Below, one piece after another: positions 30,949-39,889 of a stretch of 64,000 nt of DNA. The DNA comes from Sutcliffiella horikoshii (GTDB lineage: Bacteria > Bacillota > Bacilli > Bacillales > Bacillaceae_I). The position numbers and the translations under genes are program-made. The stretch spans positions 2,894,001-2,958,000 of the forward strand of contig NZ_CP082918.1 of the NCBI RefSeq assembly GCF_019931755.1. The letters are read 5' to 3'. Below the pieces are notes generated by a model. It did not search any database. It saw only the letters and a program-made list of their open reading frames with translations, and was not told where the DNA came from. Every line of letters begins with the position of its first letter. Position 1 is the first letter of the stretch.

Positions 30949-31527
30949 TTATGTTAACTTCCTTTCTTTTACCTTCATAGTCATATCGTTATAAGCATGG
31001 AATGTATCGGGATAGATCGGTTGATTTCGTTTTAATAAGTATGTGATCGTATTTTTCATGGCCTGAATAACGGCTATATCAAGTGAACTATTGGCAGAAT
31101 CCCGAACCTGTTCAACACCTGGAAAGTCCCGGCCTGGTTCGACATAATCTGCAACATACAAAACTTTGTCAAGCGTACTCATGTTTATTTTACCCGAAGT
31201 ATGGCAGCGTATTGCTTCAAGAACTTCGGCATCCGAAATCCCTGCTTCTTTTTCCACAAGATACGCACCCACTGGGGCATGCCATAGTTCATCATGAAAC
31301 TGCAGTAAATCCTGTGGCATCTTCTGATCGATGATGATCCTGCGCATTTCTTCTTTATCGCGAAACTTGGCGTAATCATGGAAGATGGCTGCAAGCTCTG
31401 CCTTTTCTTTATCCACACCAAATCGTTCCGCAAGTTCTATCGCAGTTTCCATGACACCGATTGTATGAACATAACGCCGCTCTGTTAATTGTTCTTTAAC
31501 CAGTCTTAACGCTTTCTCTCTATTCAT
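30949..31527 (-). CDS. yqeK: HD-domain diadenosine tetraphosphatase YqeK
   Basis: 192 residues with the HD metal motif in AAIFHDYAKF, upstream His in RYVHTIGVMETA and the later IRCHTSG and VADYVEPGR. Members hydrolyse Ap4A symmetrically to two ADP. It overlaps nadD by 8 bp, so the two are translationally coupled. Confidence 0.93.
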   Translation of the reverse strand: MNREKALRLVKEQLTERRYVHTIGVMETAIELAERFGVDKEKAELAAIFHDYAKFRDKEEMRRIIIDQKMPQDLLQFHDELWHAPVGAYLVEKEAGISDAEVLEAIRCHTSGKINMSTLDKVLYVADYVEPGRDFPGVEQVRDSANSSLDIAVIQAMKNTITYLLKRNQPIYPDTFHAYNDMTMKVKERKLT

Positions 31528-32086
31528 ATAGGCGTTTCTCCTCTATGATTTCTTTTACCGAATCAGGCACTAAATATTGAGAAGTCCATCCTTCTTGCAT
31601 ACGCTTCCTTATCAAGGTAGAACTAATATCCATTTGCGGGGTTTCCACCTCGAGCACTGGGTATTCTGATGAAAAAGTATAACCAGGACGCTTCACCCCA
31701 ACAAATGTGATGATTTCAAGCAGTTTTTCTATGTTGTGCCATTTAGGCAGGTATTCGACCATATCTGCCCCTATTATAAAATAGAAGCGGGTATCTGGAT
31801 ACTTTTTTGCTAACAACAACATTGTATCATATGTATAGGAGGGACCCTCCCTTTGAAGCTCAATGGTTTCCACCCGGAAGCTGCTGTTTGACGCAACAGC
31901 AGCTTGGATCATTTCAACCCTGATGGGTGTGGGGGTTACGGATTTATTTTGCTTATGGGGGGGGATATGATTTGGCATAAACCAGATTTCATCTAATGAA
32001 AGCTTCTGCCGAACATCGTTTGCAATCAGAAGATGACCGACATGGGGCGGATCAAATGTCCCGCCGATTATGCCCACTTTATTCAT
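31520..32086 (-). CDS. nadD: Nicotinate-nucleotide adenylyltransferase
   Basis: 188 residues with the nucleotidyltransferase motif GGTFDPPHVGH near the N-terminus and SSTLIRKRM near the C-terminus. It makes deamido-NAD from nicotinate mononucleotide and ATP. ATG 32086 is preferred: GGAGGGATCATC precedes it, whereas ATG 32104 lies before that site. Confidence 0.97.
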   Translation of the reverse strand: MNKVGIIGGTFDPPHVGHLLIANDVRQKLSLDEIWFMPNHIPPHKQNKSVTPTPIRVEMIQAAVASNSSFRVETIELQREGPSYTYDTMLLLAKKYPDTRFYFIIGADMVEYLPKWHNIEKLLEIITFVGVKRPGYTFSSEYPVLEVETPQMDISSTLIRKRMQEGWTSQYLVPDSVKEIIEEKRLYE

Positions 32087-32104
32087 GATGATCCCTCCAT
32101 CCAT

Positions 32105-32398
32105 TTATCTTGGTAATACGATTTGTTTGTTTTCTTTCGATTCTTTGTAAAGAATGATCGTACTTCCGATAACTTGTACTAGTTCTGCCTTCGTACCGGC
32201 AACAAGTTCTTGAGCCACCTCTTTGCGGTCTTCATCACAGTTTTGCAGCACACTGACCTTCAGCAGTTCCCTTACTTCTAAAGCTTCTGAAATCTGCTTT
32301 GTCATATTCTCATTTACTCCGCCTTTTCCTACTTGAAAGATCGGATCAAGATGATGTGCTTCTGCTCGTAAAAATCTCTTTTGTTTACCTGTTAACAT
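32105..32398 (-). CDS. yhbY: RNA-binding ribosome assembly protein YhbY
   Basis: 97 residues of the CRM/YhbY fold: MLTGKQKRFLRAEAHHLDPIFQVGKGGVNENM with the conserved GKGGV loop, and QVIGSTIILYKESKENK. Binds pre-50S particles. The start overlaps the aroE end by 7 bp. Confidence 0.96.
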   Translation of the reverse strand: MLTGKQKRFLRAEAHHLDPIFQVGKGGVNENMTKQISEALEVRELLKVSVLQNCDEDRKEVAQELVAGTKAELVQVIGSTIILYKESKENKQIVLPR

Positions 32399-33228
32399 GT
32401 TTTTCCTCCTAGATGTTCTTCTACTATTTTTTTCATTCTATCTGTATCCGGGAACTTCCCTGTCCAGATTTTAAACGCTAAAGCTGCCTGATAGGCAAAC
32501 ATATGGACCCCATTTTGAGTGACAGCTCCAAGCGCTTTGGCTTCTCGCAATAACTTGGTTTCTATCGGGTTATAAATGATATCACTGAATACAGCATTGT
32601 TTTTAACTGAAACCAGTTGCAATGGAGTATCATTGATTTGAGGGAACATTCCCACCGAAGTGGTCTGAACTACTACATCATAATTTTGGATTTCTTTCGC
32701 GGCTTGATCGACCGTTATACTTCGTGCAATCCGCTCCAATGAGAATTCTTTAATTAAATCCTCCGACTTGGATACGGTCCGATTACAAATATCGAGTTGT
32801 ATTCCTTCTTCCAAAGCCAATGTGTAAAATATAGCCCTGGCAGCCCCACCGGCACCGATAATAAGTACCTGCTTACCTTTGAGCTCCACCACTTCTTTTA
32901 AAGCCTCTACAAACCCTCTGCCGTCGGTATTGTAACCGATGAGCTTTCCATCTTTATTTACCACCGTGTTAACAGCGCCAATTTGAAGCGAAGCATCTTC
33001 CACACTATCTAACAATGGAATAATCGCTTCTTTATGAGGAATGGTTACATTGAATCCAGTGACACCAAGAGCACGCATACCTGCTACTGCCGTCTCTAAC
33101 TGATCAGGTTCCACATGGAATGCATGATAATGTGCGTCCATCCCATTTTGAAGAAAGGCGTCATTATGGATGAGTGGAGACATCGAATGTGCAATGGGAG
33201 ACCCGATTACTCCGTATAGTCTCTTCAT
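32392..33228 (-). CDS. aroE: Shikimate dehydrogenase
   Basis: 278 residues. Substrate-binding motif GSPIAHSMSPLIHN at the N-terminus, catalytic Lys in NVTIPHKE, Asp in NTDGRGF, NADP loop IGAGGAARAI. Reduces 3-dehydroshikimate to shikimate in aromatic amino acid synthesis. Placed inside the yqeH-yhbY cluster, as in B. subtilis. Confidence 0.97.
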   Translation of the reverse strand: MKRLYGVIGSPIAHSMSPLIHNDAFLQNGMDAHYHAFHVEPDQLETAVAGMRALGVTGFNVTIPHKEAIIPLLDSVEDASLQIGAVNTVVNKDGKLIGYNTDGRGFVEALKEVVELKGKQVLIIGAGGAARAIFYTLALEEGIQLDICNRTVSKSEDLIKEFSLERIARSITVDQAAKEIQNYDVVVQTTSVGMFPQINDTPLQLVSVKNNAVFSDIIYNPIETKLLREAKALGAVTQNGVHMFAYQAALAFKIWTGKFPDTDRMKKIVEEHLGGKTC

Positions 33229-33244
33229 CAGCCTTTCCCCCTTT

Positions 33245-34348
33245 TTAGATTAATGATTTTCTTACCATGACTCCTACGCCTTTTGGTACGTGAGCAACCA
33301 CTTTAATTCCAGGCTCATTGATTGTTACCCAGCCGAGTCCTGAAAAGACAATATCCGTTTTCTCCTCTTTGATCGTAAATTCATGTGCAACAAGTTCCGG
33401 GAACGATTCTACAAAATCTTTACCAGGCGGCTGCAACAAATCTCCGAGGTGCTCCTTGTAGACATTGTCTGCATTCTCAAGTTTAGTACGATGGATATAA
33501 AGATCATTGGAAACGTAGCATGTAAAAGAATTACGACCGCCTTTTACAAAATCAAATCGTGCTAAACCGCCAAAGAATAATGTTTGACCTTCATTTAATT
33601 GAAAAATCTTCGGTTTGATTTCCTTTTTAGGGGAAATGACTTTCAATTCTTTTTTATCTATAAAATGCGCCATTTGATGACGATTGATAATCCCAGGTGT
33701 ATCAAACAATGATGCTCCGTTATCCAATGGAATGTCAATCATATCAAGCGTCGTTCCAGGAAATTGGGATGTTGTTATAACATCTTCCTCGCCGGAGAAC
33801 TCGCGGATAATGCGGTTGATGAAAGTCGATTTTCCGACGTTGGTACAGCCAACCACATATACATCCTTCTCGTCACGATATTCTTCAATAGCCTGTGCCA
33901 ATTCTTTAACGCCAGTTCCTTTGTCCGCACTGATCAGGAAAACATCTTCTGGTTTCAAGCCAAGCTCTTTTGCTGCTTGCTTCATCCAATTGATCACCTT
34001 ATTAGGCTTTACTGACTTTGGCAGCAAGTCCACTTTGTTTCCAACAAGTAATACTTTGTTATTTCCGACAAATCGGTGTAAGCCTGGTAACCAACTGCCG
34101 TCAAAATCAAATATATCGACAATCTTGACCACTAGCCCTTGTGTGTGACCGATGGAATTTAAAATACGAATAAAATCATCATCTGTCAGGGAAACATCTT
34201 GAATTTCATTGTAATGTTTCAGGCGAAAGCACCTTTTACAGATAACCGCTTCCTTATTTAATGAGGAAGGTGGCGCATAACCCAATCCTTCTGGGTTTTC
34301 TGTCTGAATAGCGACTCCACACCCGTAACATACTATTTGTTCTTCCAT
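33245..34348 (-). CDS. yqeH: Circularly permuted ribosome biogenesis GTPase YqeH
   Basis: 367 residues. N-terminal zinc knuckle CYGCGVAIQ ... CKRC, then G-motifs in permuted order: NKVDLLPKS (G4) and SADKGTG (G5) come before GCTNVGKSTFIN (G1) and DTPGII (G3). The C-terminal NOA1/YqeH domain follows. It assists 30S subunit maturation. 5 bp after yqeG. Confidence 0.96.
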   Translation of the reverse strand: MEEQIVCYGCGVAIQTENPEGLGYAPPSSLNKEAVICKRCFRLKHYNEIQDVSLTDDDFIRILNSIGHTQGLVVKIVDIFDFDGSWLPGLHRFVGNNKVLLVGNKVDLLPKSVKPNKVINWMKQAAKELGLKPEDVFLISADKGTGVKELAQAIEEYRDEKDVYVVGCTNVGKSTFINRIIREFSGEEDVITTSQFPGTTLDMIDIPLDNGASLFDTPGIINRHQMAHFIDKKELKVISPKKEIKPKIFQLNEGQTLFFGGLARFDFVKGGRNSFTCYVSNDLYIHRTKLENADNVYKEHLGDLLQPPGKDFVESFPELVAHEFTIKEEKTDIVFSGLGWVTINEPGIKVVAHVPKGVGVMVRKSLI

Positions 34349-34353
34349 ATTCG

Positions 34354-34869
34354 TTAATCCTCCCAGTTAATCATGCCTTTTCGTTTCATCCACGAAAGGA
34401 TTCGTCTTTCTACACGTCGGTTGAATTTTGTAATAAAACCGTCCGTTTGCGCAACGGGAACAACAAGGATTGTATGTAACCCAATCCGATTGCCTCCAAG
34501 AACGTCTGTTAGAAGCTGGTCCCCGATCACTACCACTTCTTCTTTTTTAAGTTTCATATCTTTTAACGCTCTTCTAAACGCACGTCGCATCGGCTTTCTT
34601 GCTCCATAAATATAGTTGATACCAAGCGGGTCAGAAAACATCTTCACTCTTTTTAACTTATTATTGGAAACAATCGTCACTAAGATGCCTACCTCTTGCA
34701 TTTCTTTAAACCATTCAATCAATGCAGGTGTCGCTTCCGGTCGATCCCATTCGACAAGCGTATTGTCTAAGTCTGTAATGATTCCTTTGATTCCTTTTTC
34801 TTTCAAATCCATTGGCTTTATTTCAAACACGCTCTTTACGTGTTGTGCAGGCAGAAAATACTTAATCAT
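34354..34869 (-). CDS. yqeG: HAD-family phosphatase YqeG
   Basis: 171 residues of HAD superfamily subclass IIIA: nucleophile motif DLDNTLVEWD (about 32-41), Thr/Ser in TIVSNN, and VVIGDQLLTDVLGGNR with the metal-binding Asp. Substrate unknown; a phosphatidylglycerol-phosphate phosphatase role is known for relatives. First gene of the yqeG-yqeH-aroE-yhbY-nadD-yqeK-rsfS-yqeM operon. Confidence 0.93.
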   Translation of the reverse strand: MIKYFLPAQHVKSVFEIKPMDLKEKGIKGIITDLDNTLVEWDRPEATPALIEWFKEMQEVGILVTIVSNNKLKRVKMFSDPLGINYIYGARKPMRRAFRRALKDMKLKKEEVVVIGDQLLTDVLGGNRIGLHTILVVPVAQTDGFITKFNRRVERRILSWMKRKGMINWED

Positions 34870-34907
34870 TTAATCACCCTCAATTTGTTTCTATAGTAGA
34901 TACTGTA

Positions 34908-34937
34908 AACATATTTAAATGGACGTTTCACGGTCAA
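34908..34937 (-). promoter_or_regulatory. Probable promoter of the yqeG operon
   Basis: Minus-strand TTGACC (34937-34932), 18-bp spacer, TATGTT (34913-34908), about 40 bp before the yqeG start. Confidence 0.6.
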
Positions 34938-35080
34938 AATTAACACTTTACCATCTTACCTAAATATCTTCTCCGTGTTAAGCATAATATTGATATTTAT
35001 AGTGTTAGCATGCTTCTATTTTCTAATAAAAAGTAATAAAAATAAAAAGTTTTCGACAAATTCCTGTCGCTTTCAACACC

Positions 35081-35179
35081 TGTGGATAAACTTATCTACA
35101 TTATACAGTGTGCCCCACAACGTTTACTGGTAATTATAAACAATATACCCACATGTTATCCACTGTTAACTGTGGATAA
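35081..35179. promoter_or_regulatory. DnaA box cluster upstream of sda
   Basis: Two perfect TTATCCACA boxes on the minus strand (35081-35089 and 35171-35179) and near matches TTATCTACA (35092-35100) and TTATCCACT (35156-35164) on the plus strand. DnaA activates sda in B. subtilis to block sporulation when replication is disturbed; the arrangement here fits that control. Confidence 0.88.
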
Positions 35180-35187
35180 CAGAACGG

Positions 35188-35216
35188 TTGTTCTAAAAAA
35201 AGATACGTGGTAGAGT
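35188..35216 (+). promoter_or_regulatory. Possible promoter of sda
   Basis: TTGTTC (35188-35193), 17-bp spacer, TAGAGT (35211-35216). Weak -35 and -10 directly downstream of the DnaA boxes, as expected for an activated promoter. Confidence 0.4.
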
Positions 35217-35345
35217 AATCGTACAACCTAACAGAACTTACAATTATATGCACATCAAATAAAGAAAAGAACTTCTCATAAACATAATACTTACAACCAT
35301 ACATAGTGACGGAATAATAGGAGGTGTAGGGCAGAGGCCAATCTG

Positions 35346-35486
35346 ATGAGAAAACTTTCTGATGAACTTTTACTAGAATCCTATCACAAAGCGACCGAAT
35401 TGAAATTAAGCACAGATTTTATCCTACTGATCGAATTAGAAATCAAACGCCGTTCCCTAAGCTACAAAATAAAAGCAACTTCCTAA
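35346..35486 (+). CDS. sda: Sporulation checkpoint inhibitor Sda
   Basis: 46 residues, [20 protein letters not shown], an antiparallel helical hairpin ending [14 protein letters not shown]. Sda binds histidine kinases KinA/KinB and stops the sporulation phosphorelay when DNA replication fails. AGAGG lies eight bases before ATG 35346. The position beside yqeG equals B. subtilis. Promoter region holds several DnaA boxes. Confidence 0.95.
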   Translation: MRKLSDELLLESYHKATELKLSTDFILLIELEIKRRSLSYKIKATS

Positions 35487-35513
35487 AAGAGCCGGTCTTC
35501 TGGCTCTTTTTTT
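35485..35513 (+). terminator. Intrinsic terminator of sda
   Basis: AAAAGAGCC / GGCTCTTTTTTT stem beginning within the stop codon. Confidence 0.88.
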
Positions 35514-35532
35514 GTATAAAAAATTTTTCAGC

Positions 35533-35656
35533 TGTTGATTGGAGCAAAAGGCGAAGACTCCAGCGGGGGAGTAGCGACAATGTTGAGACCCCTGAAGCGT
35601 TGTGAGGATGCTCAAGGTCGCCCCGCGGAAAGCGAAGTCATTTGCGGAAATCAACA
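35533..35656. repeat. Dispersed palindromic intergenic element, copy 3
   Basis: Outer arms TGTTGATT (35533) and AATCAACA (to 35656). Core blocks GCGGGGGAGTAGCGACAATG, GTTGAGACCCC, GGATGCTCAAGG and CGCCCCGCGGAAAGCG are the reverse complement of copy 2, so it is inverted relative to copies 1 and 2. It fills the sda-psd gap. Confidence 0.88.
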
Positions 35657-35689
35657 GCGGCATAAAAAGAAAGAAAGCTAGTGCTCTCA

Positions 35690-36472
35690 CTAGCTTAGCC
35701 AAGTACCGATTCTTTGACCAACCTTTACCTCTTCCTTCTCTTTCAACGATTCCTCCATCATAAAGCCGTCTTTCTCAAACAACAAGATAACCGTGGACCC
35801 AAATGAGAAGTATGCCATTTCTTCCCCTTTTACAAGCTGCTCGCTCTCATGCGTCAACTCAATGCTATTAACAAACATTGCCCCGACTTTTACCACCACC
35901 ACGTGTTTACCATCGTGTTCGATTTCTGTTAACCTGCGATAGTTTTTGGCAAGCGGTTCCTTTCCGTACTTTAATCCCATTTGATTAACAGGATAGGATT
36001 TTCCACCTAGCGTCCACTGTTTCGTAACTTTCCCGGATATAGGTGTATGGATTTTATGATAGTGGCTTGGACTTAAATAAAGGACCATGTAGGAACCACC
36101 CATATATTTTTTTGCTAATTCCGGATCTGAAAGCATTTCCCCAACAGAGTAATCGATCCCTTTTGCTCTTAATTGAAGAGAATCGGTAATTTCCCCTTTC
36201 TTTTCAATGACCGCATCAACCGGGCTTACCACGGAATTCTTACCGGAATCGATCGGCCTAACATGGGGCTTTAAGTTTCGGATGAAGAATTGTTGCAGGG
36301 TAGGGAATGTATCCATTTTCTCCTGCATTTCTTCTGTATTAATATTGTATACCTTCGCAAACGAGGGGATAAACCGCTTGCTAAGCTTCGAACTGGCAAA
36401 ATGCTTAACAGCCATTGAAGAGAACTTATGATTGGTCAATTCAATAGCAAGTCTGTATATACTTTTCAACAA
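35690..36472 (-). CDS. psd: Phosphatidylserine decarboxylase proenzyme
   Basis: 260 residues. The self-cleavage motif is FGSTVILLF with Ser226 becoming the pyruvoyl group; SPVDAVIEKKG and LYLSPSHYHKIHTPISG carry the catalytic Asp and His. It makes phosphatidylethanolamine at the membrane. TTG 36472 lies eight bases after GGAGG; the longer TTG-started frame includes that site and is less likely. The phosphatidylserine synthase gene pssA is not beside it. Confidence 0.95.
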   Translation of the reverse strand: MLKSIYRLAIELTNHKFSSMAVKHFASSKLSKRFIPSFAKVYNINTEEMQEKMDTFPTLQQFFIRNLKPHVRPIDSGKNSVVSPVDAVIEKKGEITDSLQLRAKGIDYSVGEMLSDPELAKKYMGGSYMVLYLSPSHYHKIHTPISGKVTKQWTLGGKSYPVNQMGLKYGKEPLAKNYRRLTEIEHDGKHVVVVKVGAMFVNSIELTHESEQLVKGEEMAYFSFGSTVILLFEKDGFMMEESLKEKEEVKVGQRIGTWLS

Positions 36473-36577
36473 AATGCATTCCTCCAAGATAATATTTCTT
36501 CTATATAAATGAGATAATCTGTCGTGTGCGTTGTTCTGCTAAACTCCATGAGTGATATTATAACATTCCAATACAAG

Positions 36578-36610
36578 AAAAGGCATCCCCATATTCAGGA
36601 ATGCCTTTTT
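36578..36610 (-). terminator. Intrinsic terminator of pepF
   Basis: AAAAGGCAT / ATGCCTTTT stem just past the pepF stop, T-run on the minus strand. Confidence 0.8.
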
Positions 36611-36616
36611 GTCTAC

Positions 36617-38392
36617 CTATTTGCTTGTAAGTTGTAAAAACTCTTCCACATCTTCAAGCGATTTTTTGACTGCCTTTTCCCAGAAGTCTCTTTGTGTCAA
36701 GTCGACACCCAAATGCTTCATCGCTAAATCTTCCACCGTCATGGAAGCAGTATCTTTTAATAAGGCAATGTACTTTTCTTCGTAGTTGGTTCCTTCTTCT
36801 AAAGCTTGGGAATAGATGCCTAATGAGAACAAGTACCCAAACGTATAAGGGAAGTTATAGAAAGGAACCTGAGTAATAAAGAAGTGCATTTTGGAAGCCC
36901 AGAATGTTGGATCGTACTCCCCTAAAGCGTCGCAATATGCTTCTTTTTGCGCTTCTACCATCAGTTCATTTAACTTTTCAACACTTACCAAACCGTTTTT
37001 GCGTTCTTCATAGAATCTAGTCTCGAATATGAAACGAGCATGTATATTCATATAAAATGCCACACTGCGTTGAATCTTGTCTTCTAGAAGAGAGATTTTC
37101 TCCTGCTCATCTTTTGCATATTTAACAGCAGCATCTGCCACAATCATTTCAGCAAAAGTGGAAGCTGTTTCTGCAACATTACTTGCGTAAAAACGGTTCA
37201 ACGTTGGAACTCCGTGCATAGCATGCTGGTGGAAAGCGTGTCCCAATTCATGTGCCAATGTGGAGACATTTGACAGGGTACCAGAGTACGTCATGAAAAT
37301 TCTTGATTGACCGGAGACTGGAAAACTTGTGCAGAATCCACCAGGTCGCTTTCCTGCTCTGTCCTCTGCCTCAATCCAGCGGTCTTCAAATGATTTCTTT
37401 GTAAATTCTGTTAGCTCCGGGCCGAATTTAGAGAACTGTTCTATGATGAAATCAGCGCCTTCCTGATAGGAAAGGATGGTTTCTTCTGAAGAAAGAGGGG
37501 CAGAAACGTCATACATGTTCAATTTCTCAAGTCCCAAAAGCTCTGCCTTGCGTTCAAGATACTTCTTCAATGTGCCTTTATGGTCAGTGATGACCTGCCA
37601 CATGGTATCTAACGTTTCTTGCTTCATTCTATTATTCTCAAGCGGTTCCTTTAGGACAGAGTCCCAGCCTCTTTGCTCATATACCTGCAAACGGAAGCCT
37701 GCAAGATGGTTTAAAGCAGCTGCGATTGTTTCTGCTTGGCCTTCCCACGCCTTTTTCCATGCATCAGAAACTTTCTTTCGAACACTGCGGTCACCATTTG
37801 AAAAACGATTATGGGCTTGTCCAACAGATAGCTCCTTCACTTCTCCGTTTTCTTCCACCGGTATCTTAATAGTACCAACGATAGAGTTATATAATTTACC
37901 CCAAGCATGATATCCGTCCACAGCTAATGACGTTACCAGTTTCTCTTGTGCAGCCGGTAATTTATCACCAGCTCTACGTCTTCTCTCATTTAAAACATAT
38001 TCTAATGGTTGAAACACATCTCTTTGAATAAGACTTGCCCATGACGCTTCGTCAACTTCAACGAGCTTCTCATCCAATGCACCAAGTTGCACCTGTAATT
38101 TTGCATGCAGTTGTGCTACTTTACCTTGAAGCTGTGAAGCAGCCTTATCCTTTACATCCTGTGCAAGCAGACAGCTGATGAAAGCGGAAGCCTGTACCAC
38201 TTTTTTAACGACATTCTCATAGGAAACTAAGATTTCCTCAAGATTTTCAGTGGAGAACGCTTCTATTTGTTGTTCAAATTTATTAAGATCTGATTGTATT
38301 TCTGTTAGATATGTATGAAATTCTACTGAATTGCTTCCTCCTTGGAAAAAAACATCTAAATCCCAAGTTTCACTATATGTTTTTGTTGTCAC
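36617..38392 (-). CDS. M3-family oligoendopeptidase (PepF/YpwA-like M3)
   Basis: 591 residues. Zinc metallopeptidase with HELGH at 381-385 (sequence STLAHELGHAFHQHAMHG) and the third ligand Glu in a following helix (NVAETASTFAEMI). Helical N-terminal cap typical of thimet-like peptidases that cleave short peptides in the cytoplasm. Start GTG 38392 follows GGGGG by nine bases. Single-gene unit with its own terminator. Substrate range is inferred from the family. It could trim imported signalling peptides, but there is no direct evidence. Confidence 0.93.
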   Translation of the reverse strand: MTTKTYSETWDLDVFFQGGSNSVEFHTYLTEIQSDLNKFEQQIEAFSTENLEEILVSYENVVKKVVQASAFISCLLAQDVKDKAASQLQGKVAQLHAKLQVQLGALDEKLVEVDEASWASLIQRDVFQPLEYVLNERRRRAGDKLPAAQEKLVTSLAVDGYHAWGKLYNSIVGTIKIPVEENGEVKELSVGQAHNRFSNGDRSVRKKVSDAWKKAWEGQAETIAAALNHLAGFRLQVYEQRGWDSVLKEPLENNRMKQETLDTMWQVITDHKGTLKKYLERKAELLGLEKLNMYDVSAPLSSEETILSYQEGADFIIEQFSKFGPELTEFTKKSFEDRWIEAEDRAGKRPGGFCTSFPVSGQSRIFMTYSGTLSNVSTLAHELGHAFHQHAMHGVPTLNRFYASNVAETASTFAEMIVADAAVKYAKDEQEKISLLEDKIQRSVAFYMNIHARFIFETRFYEERKNGLVSVEKLNELMVEAQKEAYCDALGEYDPTFWASKMHFFITQVPFYNFPYTFGYLFSLGIYSQALEEGTNYEEKYIALLKDTASMTVEDLAMKHLGVDLTQRDFWEKAVKKSLEDVEEFLQLTSK

Positions 38393-38518
38393 GTTGTAAT
38401 TCCCCCTTTTAGCTTTATGAGTCTATTATATACGAAGAGTGTAAATATTTCTACAATTCCAAACTATTTGATTGGCGAAAGTTTCGTATTACGAAGTTAT
38501 TATTTGTAAATGGTGAGC

Positions 38519-38552
38519 AAAAAAAAGCCTATGCCGGAAAGCATAAGCTTAT
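38519..38552 (-). terminator. Terminator after the small Gly/Tyr protein gene
   Basis: Minus-strand AGCTTATGC / GCATAGGCT stem with eight-T run, overlapping the stop codon of the gene at 38549. Confidence 0.75.
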
Positions 38553-38710
38553 CTGTATAAGTGGTTTTTGCAATAATAAGCGCCGCCAATAAGCAACAAG
38601 ATAAACAAAATTACTAGAAGCCCATATAACCATCCACCATAATATCCAGGTCCACATGGTCCAGGATAAGGAGGAGGACAACACCCAAAACCTCCAGGGT
38701 ATCCGTACAT
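38549..38710 (-). CDS. Small Gly/Tyr/Pro-rich protein with C-terminal membrane helix
   Basis: 53 residues. Residues 1-26 are rich in Gly, Tyr, Pro and Cys (MYGYPGGFGCCPPPYPGPCG), 27-46 form a hydrophobic helix (LYGLLVILFILLLIGGA), and the tail is YYCKNHLYR. Start ATG 38710 has AAGGGGG upstream; a terminator follows. The build resembles YjcZ/coat-associated small proteins of sporulating bacilli, and sigK is 235 bp away, but I do not recognise a definite family. Confidence 0.75.
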   Translation of the reverse strand: MYGYPGGFGCCPPPYPGPCGPGYYGGWLYGLLVILFILLLIGGAYYCKNHLYR

Positions 38711-38844
38711 ACCAACAACCCCCTTCTCAAACTAGGTATCTACACTACTACCATATGCACATCCCACAAAAGAGACAGGGCAAACGCGGAGAAAACCCAA
38801 ATTAATTTCGGGAAAGTTCATTATGTTTTTGTTACAGGAAGATT

Positions 38845-38881
38845 AAATTCCTGTGTGGGGGTCAGACCCCCACAGGAATTT
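38845..38881. repeat. GGGGGTCAGACCCCC palindrome, copy 2
   Basis: AAATTCCTGTG(TG)GGGGTC / GACCCCCACAGGAATTT with a two-base bulge. Same core as 21646-21670, different flanking arms. Confidence 0.85.
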
Positions 38882-38893
38882 CCCCCTCCATGT

Positions 38894-38930
38894 CGAAACC
38901 CCTTGGCAGGTTTGATAGCCAAGGGGTTCG
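38894..38930. terminator. Terminator of sigK
   Basis: GAACCCCTTGGC / GCCAAGGGGTTTC stem, 15 bp past the sigK stop; weak T-run. Confidence 0.65.
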
Positions 38931-38944
38931 TTTAAGTTATTGGG

Positions 38945-39658
38945 TTATTGTTTTTTCTTTTCTTTTTCGGCACGGTAGAATTCGTGGAACATTTTCATGA
39001 GGGCACGCTTTTCGATCCGTGATACATAGCTTCTGGAAATGCCTAGTTCTTTTGCTATTTCACGCTGTGTCTTTTCATCTTTAAGATCAAGTCCAAATCG
39101 GCCGACAATGACCTCGCGTTCCCTTTCATCAAGCACATCAATATATACTTTTATCTTTTCCAATTCCATATTAAGCTGGATGGTATCGATGACATCCTCA
39201 GATTCTGATTTCAGCACATCTATTAAACTGATTTCGTTCCCTTCCTTATCTTGACCAATGGGATCATGTAAAGAAACATCCTTTTTCGTTTTCTTTAGCG
39301 CCCTTAAATGCATCAAGATTTCGTTTTCAATACAACGGGCAGCATAGGTTGCTAGCTTCGTCCCCTTTCCAGAGTGGAAGCTTTCAATCGCTTTTATCAA
39401 CCCAATTGTCCCGATCGAAATCAGATCTTCTGAATCCTCCCCGGTATTTTCGAACTTTTTCACAATATGTGCCACAAGTCTCAAGTTATGCTCAATAAGT
39501 AGATTCCTTGCCTCTTCATTCCCTTCTGCCATCAATTTCAGGTATTTCGCTTCATCCCCTGATGACAATGGTTGTGGAAATGCATTGTTCTTGACGTAAG
39601 AAACTAGGAAAACAAGTTCTTTGATTAAGTATCCTACCGATGCTAATATGCTTGACAC
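38945..39658 (-). CDS. sigK: Late mother-cell sigma factor, pro-SigK
   Basis: 237 residues. N-terminal pro-sequence with a hydrophobic stretch ([20 protein letters not shown]) cleaved by SpoIVFB before Tyr, then sigma region 2 ([18 protein letters not shown] ... [17 protein letters not shown]) and region 4 helix-turn-helix ([21 protein letters not shown]). Start GTG 39658 lies seven bases after GGAGG. The gene is continuous: no skin-like element splits it, so no excision step is needed. Directs late coat and cortex genes. Confidence 0.98.
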   Translation of the reverse strand: MSSILASVGYLIKELVFLVSYVKNNAFPQPLSSGDEAKYLKLMAEGNEEARNLLIEHNLRLVAHIVKKFENTGEDSEDLISIGTIGLIKAIESFHSGKGTKLATYAARCIENEILMHLRALKKTKKDVSLHDPIGQDKEGNEISLIDVLKSESEDVIDTIQLNMELEKIKVYIDVLDEREREVIVGRFGLDLKDEKTQREIAKELGISRSYVSRIEKRALMKMFHEFYRAEKEKKKQ

Positions 39659-39856
39659 ACTTTCACCTCCATAGAAATGCTTAGGCAAGAGCCTAGTAAT
39701 AATTCTTATGTAGGAAAGGGCATTCATGTGCAAGTACACTTTAAAATTAATCCAAATAAAAATGTCATATTAACACGGCATCAAAATGTTATATTTATGT
39801 TACAATTCTGACGATTAATGGTACAATTTGAGTAAGAAGAACAAATGTTCAAGAAA

Positions 39857-39889
39857 TAAAAAAATCTCCCTATTAAATAGGAAGATTTT
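39857..39889 (-). terminator. Terminator of the peptide-precursor transcript
   Basis: Minus-strand AAAATCTTCCTATT / AATAGGGAGATTTT stem with seven-T run, overlapping the stop of the gene at 39888. It marks the left end of the signalling island. Confidence 0.85.

Noticed and set aside
38945..39658. Skin-like element interrupting sigK
   Set aside because: sigK is continuous from start to stop with all regions in order, and no recombinase gene is near.
39680..39696. Small inverted repeat CTTAGGC/GCCTAG before sigK as regulator site
   Set aside because: Short and without a recognised partner; no clear sigma-E promoter pair could be placed around it.
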